DNA of 45,493 nucleotides, taken from positions 1-45,493 of the forward strand of contig JAFAEG010000101.1 of NCBI GenBank assembly GCA_023424095.1. The letters run 5' to 3'. Positions 1 to 5,815 of this stretch are shown in pieces. This DNA comes from Pseudomonadota bacterium (GTDB lineage: Bacteria; Pseudomonadota; Alphaproteobacteria; Sphingomonadales; Sphingomonadaceae). The notes under the pieces are model-generated. The model was not told the origin of the DNA and ran no database searches. It worked only from the letters and a program-made list of their open reading frames with translations. Every line of letters begins with the position of its first letter. Position 1 is the stretch's first letter. The position numbers were made by a program, and so were the translations under genes.

Positions 1-1
1 G

Positions 2-427
2 ATTGCCGGAGCGGTCGGGCCGAACGACGAAGCGCAAGCAGTTGAGCGGGCAGTTAAGAGCGCGCTCGTGTTCATGCGGTCTCACGGCGAACTGAGGGTG
101 ACGAACGCCGAGTCCCGCGCCTCCTCCTTCGAAGCCCAACTCGCAGGTCGGGACGCTGAGATCGCGAAGGCCGTGGCGGCGCTGGATGAGATCTACACCT
201 ACTGCAACGACACGCTTTCCGGGCGTGCAGACGGCGGGCCAGATGATCGAGCCTGGCAGCGAGAGGCTGTCATTCGGGCTCGCAACTTGGCGCGCCCGTT
301 TGCTCGGCCAGGGATCGCCGCCGCCATCCGCGCCCGCGCAACAGAAAGAGCGGTCGTCGCGGCGGGCCTTGAAGTACCGCCTCTAGTTCGAGGCCGCACC
401 ACCCGAAAGGATGATCGACGTGGCTGA
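2..427 (+). CDS. Partial hypothetical phage protein, 5' end outside window
   Basis: The reading frame is open from base 2, so the gene probably begins before the window; an internal GTG at 68 is the first start codon seen. The visible protein is rich in Ala, Arg and Glu and looks mostly helical, with a centre containing Tyr-Cys and Trp residues and a basic C-terminus. I do not recognise a family. It overlaps the next gene by 17 bp, as phage genes in one transcript often do. Confidence 0.6.
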   Translation: MAGAVGPNDEAQAVERAVKSALVFMRSHGELRVTNAESRASSFEAQLAGRDAEIAKAVAALDEIYTYCNDTLSGRADGGPDDRAWQREAVIRARNLARPFARPGIAAAIRARATERAVVAAGLEVPPLVRGRTTRKDDRRG

Positions 428-767
428 TCTGACGAAATGGAAGCTGGTGCCGGTCGAGCCGACAGAGGAGATGGACAGCGCCGCCCGAGATGAATGTCAT
501 CGAATGGCTGGCTGCATCGATCCGGTCCTCCATGTCTGGGACGTTATGCTCTCCGCCTCCCCCGCCCCGTCCCTGCCGACGCGCGAGGAGATCGCGAGGG
601 TGATCTACGAGGCAACCTGCGTCGCGTATAACGCTAGGCCGGGCTGGGCCGGCGAGCCGGGCGTAGTGAAGACCCTGCATCACCTTCAAGCCGACGCCAT
701 CCTCGCCCTCTTCGCACAGCCGCAGGAGAAGAAGCAGGGCTCCGTTGAACCCCCGCCCTCCCCTTGA
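411..767 (+). CDS. Hypothetical phage protein (WKLVPVEPT motif)
   Basis: This 118-residue protein begins with a stretch containing WKLVPVEPTEEM, an N-terminal pattern I have often seen in small phage proteins of alphaproteobacteria, and continues with a helical segment (TREEIARVIYEAT). No enzyme motif is visible. The ATG at 411 has AAAGG directly against it, whereas a GTG at 420 has AAAGGA about 8 nt upstream, so translation may really start at 420 with MADLTKW. It lies in a rightward run with its neighbours. Function unknown. Confidence 0.65.
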   Translation: MIDVADLTKWKLVPVEPTEEMDSAARDECHRMAGCIDPVLHVWDVMLSASPAPSLPTREEIARVIYEATCVAYNARPGWAGEPGVVKTLHHLQADAILALFAQPQEKKQGSVEPPPSP

Positions 768-779
768 TAGCCTCGATGG

Positions 780-983
780 ATGAAGCTGCCCCTCCGCATC
801 AGGAAAGTCGCCGCCGCCTATGTCATAGAGGACGCCGCCGAGACGCAACTCGATTTCATCTACTTCGAGGACGACCAAACCCGGCGCAGCGCCATGCGGC
901 TCATGACAGAGGCTGAGGCCAGAGAGCACGCTGTGCGCGTCGCGAGATTGCTGACCGATGATGAGGAGGCGAAGAGCCGATGA
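780..983 (+). CDS. Small hypothetical phage protein, 67 aa
   Basis: A 67-residue protein with a short basic beta-like N-terminus (MKLPLRIRKVAAAYVIEDA), an aromatic-acidic centre (FIYFEDD) and a helical, charged C-terminus. It reads in line with the genes on either side, and its stop overlaps the next start by 4 bp (ATGA), implying translational coupling. No family is recognised. Confidence 0.6.
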   Translation: MKLPLRIRKVAAAYVIEDAAETQLDFIYFEDDQTRRSAMRLMTEAEAREHAVRVARLLTDDEEAKSR

Positions 984-1315
984 GATTCCCATGGTTCGGT
1001 TGGAGAGCGAAGGCTGAGGCCAGAGCGCAAGCCGAGGAAGCCGCTTGGCGTGCCGAGATAGACGCGACGTTCAAACGGGAGCGTGAACTGCTGGACGCTG
1101 GCTGGGTATCCTTCTCCCGCCCACAGCGCGGCGATCCGAGCCCGTTTGGTCTGCTCATCGACATCATAGACCCTGACGGCACGATCCACACGCTGCCATA
1201 TGACGATATGCACCCTGCGATGAATGTGGCTGGCAGGTTCTGGCGCCCGTCTGTTTTCGCGGAACCCGGTAAGACGATCGAAGGCTCTCTCACGCCCACG
1301 GGGCTGCTGCATTGA
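980..1315 (+). CDS. Hypothetical phage protein, 111 aa
   Basis: Starts at an ATGA overlap with the preceding gene. The N-terminus (MRFPWFGWRAKAEARAQAEE) has an aromatic patch followed by an alanine-rich charged helix. The remainder looks globular, with repeated Asp-Pro and Thr-Leu-Pro turns. No transmembrane segment or catalytic motif is evident. It is the last gene of the rightward run and converges on the lysis module, with a hairpin between them. Confidence 0.6.
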   Translation: MRFPWFGWRAKAEARAQAEEAAWRAEIDATFKRERELLDAGWVSFSRPQRGDPSPFGLLIDIIDPDGTIHTLPYDDMHPAMNVAGRFWRPSVFAEPGKTIEGSLTPTGLLH

Positions 1316-1325
1316 GCGCAAAGAG

Positions 1326-1358
1326 AGCCCGCGCCACCCTCATCAGGCAGCGCGGGCT
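1326..1358. terminator. Hairpin between convergent transcripts
   Basis: A 9-bp perfect GC-rich inverted repeat (AGCCCGCGC at 1326-1334, GCGCGGGCT at 1350-1358) with a 15-nt loop lies between the rightward gene ending at 1315 and the leftward gene ending at 1391. On the minus strand it is followed by CTCTTTG; on the plus strand no T-tract follows. It probably ends the lysis transcript, but it is weak as an intrinsic terminator. Confidence 0.5.
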
Positions 1359-1390
1359 AGTCTAGCCGGGGTGTTGGTGATGCCCGGCGG

Positions 1391-1660
1391 TCAGGGGCGG
1401 GGGCGCACTCCCTCCAGGATCTGACGGATCACGCGGAGATCCCCTTCCATCGTCGACAGCCTGTTGTTCACAGCCTGCTCGTTCTGCTCTCGCTTCGCAA
1501 GCTGCGCTTCAAGCCCGGCGAGCCGCATGTCATGGACATCGTCTTTCGCTCGCAAGCTTCCATAGGACAGCGCCATTCCGACGATGACCGCGATCAGCGA
1601 GACCAGTGTCATTGCGATCGAGAGGACGTTGCCCAGAGTGACATCTGGCTTGGTGGTCAT
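1391..1660 (-). CDS. Lysis-cassette membrane protein, coiled-coil tail
   Basis: An 89-residue protein with one clear membrane segment near the N-terminus (about residues 8-30, VLSIAMTLVSLIAVIVGMAL) and a long charged helix behind it (LAGLEAQLAKREQNEQAV). The start at 1660 overlaps the stop of the o-spanin gene as ATGA; an in-frame ATG at 1675 is possible. It is the last gene of the lysis module. A membrane helix plus soluble coiled coil would suit a holin-like or accessory lysis protein, but holin topology is not demonstrated, and it could simply be a structural membrane protein. Confidence 0.7.
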   Translation of the reverse strand: MTTKPDVTLGNVLSIAMTLVSLIAVIVGMALSYGSLRAKDDVHDMRLAGLEAQLAKREQNEQAVNNRLSTMEGDLRVIRQILEGVRPRP

Positions 1661-1857
1661 GGGCGCCATCCGCATTCCCTCTCGCCATGAACATTGTGGG
1701 CGAGAGCCGCCCGCTTTTCGCTATCGGTCATGGCGGCGAGGCTTGCAGCAGACGGCCGGATTGGCTTGGCGATAGAGCAGAAGTCACCTGGTGTCGTCCC
1801 GCACCCAGCGCTTAAGAGCGCCATCGAGAGCAGCGCGGTCCATGCTATCGACCTCAT
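1657..1857 (-). CDS. Outer-membrane spanin subunit (Rz1-like lipoprotein)
   Basis: A 66-residue lipoprotein. The signal peptide ends in the lipobox LLSAGC with the modified Cys at residue 19, followed by a short region containing FCSIAKPIRPS, a pattern typical of o-spanins from rhizobial-type phages. O-spanins sit in the outer membrane and join an inner-membrane partner to fuse the two membranes in the last step of lysis. The gene starts inside the i-spanin gene in another frame (74-bp overlap), the classic Rz/Rz1 layout, which strongly supports the call. Confidence 0.85.
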   Translation of the reverse strand: MRSIAWTALLSMALLSAGCGTTPGDFCSIAKPIRPSAASLAAMTDSEKRAALAHNVHGERECGWRP

Positions 1858-2035
1858 CGTCTAGCTTCCTCTTCCTTGCGATCGCCTCGCGGCGGTGGCG
1901 TTCTTGCTCTTCCTTCATCGCAGCCTTGCCGTCTGCCCTGCCCTTCAGCCAGATCGAGAACAAAACGGCGATGAGCGCGCCGGCTGCGGTGACGTAGCCT
2001 GCAAAGCGGCTCCAGAGGGTGGCGAGGAGGGTCAT
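1784..2035 (-). CDS. Inner-membrane spanin subunit (Rz-like)
   Basis: An 83-residue protein with an N-terminal membrane anchor (about residues 10-29) followed by a long charged helix (KGRADGKAAMKEEQERHRRE) that would cross the periplasm. This is the i-spanin design: N-in/C-out anchor plus coiled-coil ectodomain. Its 3' third contains the start of the o-spanin gene in a different frame. It overlaps the endolysin stop by 4 bp, so endolysin and both spanins are translated from one message. Confidence 0.85.
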   Translation of the reverse strand: MTLLATLWSRFAGYVTAAGALIAVLFSIWLKGRADGKAAMKEEQERHRREAIARKRKLDDEVDSMDRAALDGALKRWVRDDTR

Positions 2036-2679
2036 GCCGACGCCTCAGCGCGATTGCGGTGCCAGCGCCACAGCAGGAACAGGCCGCCAAGCGCGAAGGC
2101 CACAGCCAGGATGATCTGCGCGGGCCCGGCGGTGAAGGACTGCAGCACGGCGGCGGCCGGCGTCCCCACCTTGACCATATTGTCGACCGTGAGCACCGGA
2201 GGCTTGGCGGGGGATGCGGCAACCGTGTTGCTCGACACGAAAGAGCCGCGAGCCCACAGCCCGCCCTCGGCAGCGCGGCGGTTGACCAGGCCGGGCAGCT
2301 TCTTGCCCTTGGCGTTGACCCACTTGTTGAGCTCGGACGGCACGGCGTCGTAGTCACCGCGGTTCAGCTTCTTCAGCAGGGTCGAGCCCTTCAGCGCGCC
2401 CTCACCCACGTTGAAGGCGAAGGACACCAGCGCCGCAAACTGTCCATCCGAGAGCGGCACCTTCACGAGCTTCTCGACCGCGCGCTCGAAGCGGGACAAG
2501 TCCGCGATCAGCAGCCGCTCGGCTTCGGCCTCGGTGATGACCATACCCTTCGTCACATGTGCCCCGGTCGAGCCATAGCCGATCGTCAAGACGCCGGCCG
2601 GGCAGATATAGGCGCGCCTCTGCAGGCCCTCGAAGCGCTTGATGAGCGCAAGACCTTCGGCGTTGATACGGCGTGTCAT
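2032..2679 (-). CDS. Endolysin, GH24 lysozyme with C-terminal membrane segment
   Basis: A 215-residue muramidase that cleaves the glycan backbone of peptidoglycan. The GH24 core lies at about residues 5-145: catalytic Glu17 in KRFEG, then AYICPAGVLTIGYGST, where a Cys (residue 26) occupies the place of the T4-type catalytic Asp, a variant I know from this family. After a Pro/Ala linker there is an unusual membrane-spanning segment at about 187-204 followed by a basic end. The start at 2679 was chosen for GGAGG 6 nt upstream; in-frame starts further upstream lack one. No N-terminal signal or SAR anchor is seen. The C-terminal helix might tether the enzyme or add holin-like activity. Confidence 0.9.
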   Translation of the reverse strand: MTRRINAEGLALIKRFEGLQRRAYICPAGVLTIGYGSTGAHVTKGMVITEAEAERLLIADLSRFERAVEKLVKVPLSDGQFAALVSFAFNVGEGALKGSTLLKKLNRGDYDAVPSELNKWVNAKGKKLPGLVNRRAAEGGLWARGSFVSSNTVAASPAKPPVLTVDNMVKVGTPAAAVLQSFTAGPAQIILAVAFALGGLFLLWRWHRNRAEASA

Positions 2680-2695
2680 AGGGCCTCCAGACATG

Positions 2696-2719
2696 AAAAA
2701 GCCGCCCCGGAAGGCGGCT
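2696..2719 (-). terminator. Intrinsic terminator upstream of the endolysin gene
   Basis: On the minus strand a 7-bp GC-rich stem (AGCCGCC at 2700-2706 with GGCGGCT at 2713-2719) is followed at once by TTTTT (2696-2700). It lies just upstream of the endolysin start, so leftward polymerase coming from the virion genes must read through it to express lysis. It is one of three such terminators in the leftward path. Confidence 0.75.
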
Positions 2720-2821
2720 GCGAAATCCCAAGCCCTTGGCTGAAAATGCCGGAGATCGGGCAAAACTAACCTTAGACTCGTGACGGAACGTCAGGCAGGA
2801 TTAGGCAAAAGGGAGGGGGAG

Positions 2822-3031
2822 ATGGCAGAGCCAATCTTCGACGGCGAGATCGAGGCTTTACGCGCAGAGATCGGCGGACTGAAGATTGTCATAGCGGTCG
2901 CTCTCAACCTTCTCCCGGACGAGCGGAAGGTGTTGGCGCGGCTTCAACTGGTCGAGGAGATGGCGAAGCGTCAGAACATGGATTCGAACACGATCCAGGT
3001 GCTTCGTGAGTTCCGCGAGAAGTTCTCCTAG
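2822..3031 (+). CDS. Hypothetical protein, 69 aa, first gene of cargo cassette
   Basis: A 69-residue, mostly helical, acidic protein (GEIEALRAEIGGLKIVIAVA followed by a charged C-terminal half). The start at 2822 follows a very purine-rich AGGGAGGGGGAG and is preferred to the upstream in-frame ATG at 2780. It reads rightward, against the lysis and virion genes, and opens the four-gene antisense cassette. No family recognised. Confidence 0.6.
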   Translation: MAEPIFDGEIEALRAEIGGLKIVIAVALNLLPDERKVLARLQLVEEMAKRQNMDSNTIQVLREFREKFS

Positions 3032-3102
3032 CTCTCTGCTGAGAGGCGATCATCTTCAGCATCTCGACATCACGGGCCATGTTCTCTCTCCACGAGGTTT
3101 GA

Positions 3103-3177
3103 ATGAAAAAGCTGCTGCTTCTGGGATTGGCTTTGGGAATGGCGGGGTGCCAGGCGAATACAATGGGGGCGATCTAA
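3103..3177 (+). CDS. Tiny lipoprotein, 24 aa
   Basis: The reading frame encodes a complete 24-residue product: Lys-Lys, a leucine-rich hydrophobic core, and a lipobox MAGC with the Cys at residue 16 followed by only eight residues (QANTMGAI). GAGG lies about 8 nt upstream of the ATG. The stop is immediately followed by the start of the RTX gene, suggesting coupled translation. Size and design resemble entericidin-like or lysis-type peptides, but the function is not known. The mature part would be nine residues including the lipid-bearing Cys. Confidence 0.65.
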   Translation: MKKLLLLGLALGMAGCQANTMGAI

Positions 3178-4125
3178 ATGGTCGATGTGATTTTCAACAC
3201 GCAGTTCAACATGCTGACGCACGAGGTTTTCTTCGGCCGCAATACCGAGAGTTCATCCAACCGGATTGTCATCCAGGATGGCGGCCGCACGGGCGTGTAC
3301 GAAGGCCGATTTGCCTATTCGACGAGCGGGGACGTGTCCGGCTTGCTGACGGGGTACACCGAGTACCGCAGCGGCGCAGTGGCATGGGCCGTCTCGGACA
3401 TCCAGTTCGACGCCAATGTCGCGTTCCGGTTCGTCAACGCCAACGCGCTGCAAGGCCTCTTCACGAATGCCCTCTCCGGCCCTGACCGCATCTTCGGTTC
3501 GAACGCTTCCGATGTAATCTTCGCCAGCTCGGGCAACGACCGCATCATGGGTCGAGGCGGAAACGACGAGATCCACGGCGACGGCGGCATAGACACTGCC
3601 GTGTTCCAAGGCCGGGTACGGGATTACACCATTACGACGAGCAGTTGGGGCATTTCGGTCAGCGATAGCGTTGCATCTCGCGACGGTACTGACCTCCTCT
3701 CTACCGTTGAGCGGCTTGAGTTCTCGGACGGAAAGCTGGCCTTCGACATCTTCGGCAATGCTGGCGAGGCATTCCGGCTTTATCAGGCCGCATTCGATAG
3801 GACGCCTGATATCGATGGCATCAGCTACTGGATCAAGCAACGAGACGCTGGCATCTCGCTGAAGGAAATTGCCGCTGCTTTCATCGGGTCAGCGGAGTTC
3901 CAGCAGCGCTATGGCGGCGCCGATGATCGCGGTTTCACTAACCTGCTATACCAGAACGTCCTGGACAGGGCGCCTGATGCAGACGGCGCCGCGTACTGGA
4001 TTGGGCAACTCGGAAGGGGCCTCTCGCGCGAGGACATGCTATTAGGTTTTTCAGAAAGTCCTGAGAACCAGAGCAACACGTTGCCGGCGATGAGCAAAGG
4101 CATCCCCTACTTTGATCTTGGCTGA
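3178..4125 (+). CDS. RTX-repeat protein with DUF4214 domain
   Basis: A 315-residue protein. Residues 100-140 hold degenerate RTX calcium-binding nonapeptides (SSGNDRIMG, RGGNDEIHGDGGID). Residues 197-300 contain two DUF4214 units with the repeating EAFRLYQAAFDRTPD...YW signature, the second being LLYQNVLDRAPDADGAAYW. Such proteins are usually exported without an N-terminal signal peptide, through type I secretion, and bind Ca2+; none of that is shown here. No catalytic domain is visible. The gene starts directly after the 24-aa lipoprotein stop. Its place on the strand opposite the late genes makes it a likely lysogenic-conversion (moron) gene; a virion role is the alternative. Confidence 0.85.
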   Translation: MVDVIFNTQFNMLTHEVFFGRNTESSSNRIVIQDGGRTGVYEGRFAYSTSGDVSGLLTGYTEYRSGAVAWAVSDIQFDANVAFRFVNANALQGLFTNALSGPDRIFGSNASDVIFASSGNDRIMGRGGNDEIHGDGGIDTAVFQGRVRDYTITTSSWGISVSDSVASRDGTDLLSTVERLEFSDGKLAFDIFGNAGEAFRLYQAAFDRTPDIDGISYWIKQRDAGISLKEIAAAFIGSAEFQQRYGGADDRGFTNLLYQNVLDRAPDADGAAYWIGQLGRGLSREDMLLGFSESPENQSNTLPAMSKGIPYFDLG

Positions 4126-4284
4126 ATGAACCGCGAGCCCTTCTTCGGCCCCAACGCCAAGCCGTTCTTCATCCAGGCGGCAGCGGGCGTGATCGCCGCG
4201 ATGGCGATCAGCTACTTCCTGGGACCGTCACTAGAGGTTTGGTCGAAGTGGATCGTGCGCCTGATTTTCAGCGCGTTTGAATAG
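4126..4284 (+). CDS. Small membrane protein, 52 aa
   Basis: The ATG directly follows the stop of the RTX gene and the frame codes for 52 residues. A hydrophobic segment (about residues 15-33, FIQAAAGVIAAMAISYFLG) is followed by an amphipathic aromatic stretch (LEVWSKWIVRLIF). It ends inside the 3' end of the oppositely oriented ejection-protein gene, a 17-bp tail-to-tail overlap, leaving no room for a terminator. A single-pass membrane peptide is likely; holin-like or secretion-accessory roles are guesses. Confidence 0.6.
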   Translation: MNREPFFGPNAKPFFIQAAAGVIAAMAISYFLGPSLEVWSKWIVRLIFSAFE

Positions 4285-5815
4285 CCCCGCTCTGCTGCCC
4301 GATCTGCCGTGCACCCGTGCCGAGCAAGAGACGCTGAAGCTCAGTGAGCGCCAGCGCCGGGAGTTCCCCGCCAGATCGGACGATTCGGGATAGCTGTTCG
4401 ACGTTCTTCGGGGTGGCGCGATCTGCGATAGCCTTTGCCCCCGCACCGGCCGCAGCGAGCGGGATGGTCGCGCCACCGCTCTGCATGGCGGCGCCAAGGT
4501 TGAGTAGAATCGAGAGCCCGCCGCTAGGCGCCAGCTTGCCAATCATGCGGAGCGCATTCTGCGGGGCGGTCCCGCGCACGATCTGGCGGATAGCAGAAAG
4601 CTCTGCAGTCGAGAAACCACGGCGGGCCTTCGGGTTGTTCAGGATCGAACGGAATTGCTGCCGGATGGCATTGTCGATGTTGCCGCCAGTGCCAGATGAC
4701 GCCGCGTTGTTCGCTGCCTTCTCCAGCGCCTCCTCGATCACCTCGGACTTGCGCGCCATGTGATTGAACTTGCGCGCCTCCTGAAGCGCGCGCACCCCCT
4801 CGGTCTTGTTGCCGGTCAGGATGTCGGTGAGCTTCAGGCTGTCGAGGGTGCCATCGAGCTTTTCCACGATGCGGCGGCCAAGCTCACGCGTAGATGCGTC
4901 TTGGTCTTTACGCAGAGTGTTCGCCACCTTACGCATCTGGTCGATGTTTTTCAGCGTGACATTCCCACTGGCGACGCGATCAATCTCCTCTAGGACGCCC
5001 GCCACCTTCGTTTGCAGCTTCGGGAGATAGCCGAAATCGGCAAGCTCAGTCTGGATCTCGGAAGCGAAGCGGCGCATGGGCTCCGGCTTGACGATAACGC
5101 CGGCCGCTTCTGAACGCGCGTAGGCGTTCTTGGAGGCCAGCTTCAGCGCCTCAGTGTCTGGTATAGCAGCATCTGCGGCCTTGCCCGCCATGGCCTTGCC
5201 GGCGGCGCCGAGCGCTGCGCCTGCGCCACCCCCTATCGCGCCGCCCTTCAGCGCGCGCCACGATCGGTCCTCCAGCCCCTCGCCTTCACCTGCACCGGAA
5301 AGAGCGCCATAGGCGGCACCCTCCAGCGCACCGGCAGTTATCGAAGGCGCCCCCTTCATGAAGGTGAGGCCGCCCTTCATCAACTGACCGCCGGTGACGA
5401 GCCCGCCGCCGATGTTGCCTGCGATGGTGGCGGCCGGGGCGTCAGTCTCGGCTTTCTTGACCAGCGCGCGCTCCTGTTCCAGCCCGCGGCTGTAGGCATC
5501 GGAGATGCGCTGGCCGATGCCCTTGCCGGCGTCCGTGCCCTTGTAGGCACCGATCGCCATCTCGATGGGTGTGGTGAGGCCGGCCATGATCTCGTCGCCA
5601 AAGTTGAAGGTGAGACCCTGGCGCGCGCCGATGTTGGAGGCCTGCAGACCGACCATGGCAGTGGGCGCCTCATCCGGGATCAGCGTAAAGCCCTCCGGGA
5701 GCGGCGGCACCTCTGCCTGACGACGGTTCGGGGCAACGGTGACGACAAGCGGGCCGCTGCCAGTATCGCCTGCGGGTTCGTCGATCAGGGTGAAGCCGGG
5801 AGGAAGCTCAGCCAT
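4268..5815 (-). CDS. Internal virion / DNA ejection protein
   Basis: A 515-residue protein with two N-terminal LPxGFTLI repeats (LPPGFTLIDEP, LPEGFTLIPDEA), a hallmark of podophage internal virion proteins from alphaproteobacteria as I know them. A Gly/Ala-rich, possibly membrane-active region follows (about residues 130-215), then a helical C-terminal half. Such proteins leave the capsid with the DNA and help form a channel through the envelope. It overlaps the stop of the transglycosylase gene by one base. No enzyme motif is seen, so the role rests on the repeats and position. Confidence 0.75.
   Translation of the reverse strand: MAELPPGFTLIDEPAGDTGSGPLVVTVAPNRRQAEVPPLPEGFTLIPDEAPTAMVGLQASNIGARQGLTFNFGDEIMAGLTTPIEMAIGAYKGTDAGKGIGQRISDAYSRGLEQERALVKKAETDAPAATIAGNIGGGLVTGGQLMKGGLTFMKGAPSITAGALEGAAYGALSGAGEGEGLEDRSWRALKGGAIGGGAGAALGAAGKAMAGKAADAAIPDTEALKLASKNAYARSEAAGVIVKPEPMRRFASEIQTELADFGYLPKLQTKVAGVLEEIDRVASGNVTLKNIDQMRKVANTLRKDQDASTRELGRRIVEKLDGTLDSLKLTDILTGNKTEGVRALQEARKFNHMARKSEVIEEALEKAANNAASSGTGGNIDNAIRQQFRSILNNPKARRGFSTAELSAIRQIVRGTAPQNALRMIGKLAPSGGLSILLNLGAAMQSGGATIPLAAAGAGAKAIADRATPKNVEQLSRIVRSGGELPALALTELQRLLLGTGARQIGQQSGAIQTR

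Noticed and set aside
2022..2763. Longer endolysin with start at 2763
   Set aside because: The extension crosses the terminator hairpin and has no ribosome site, while the ATG at 2679 has GGAGG at good spacing.
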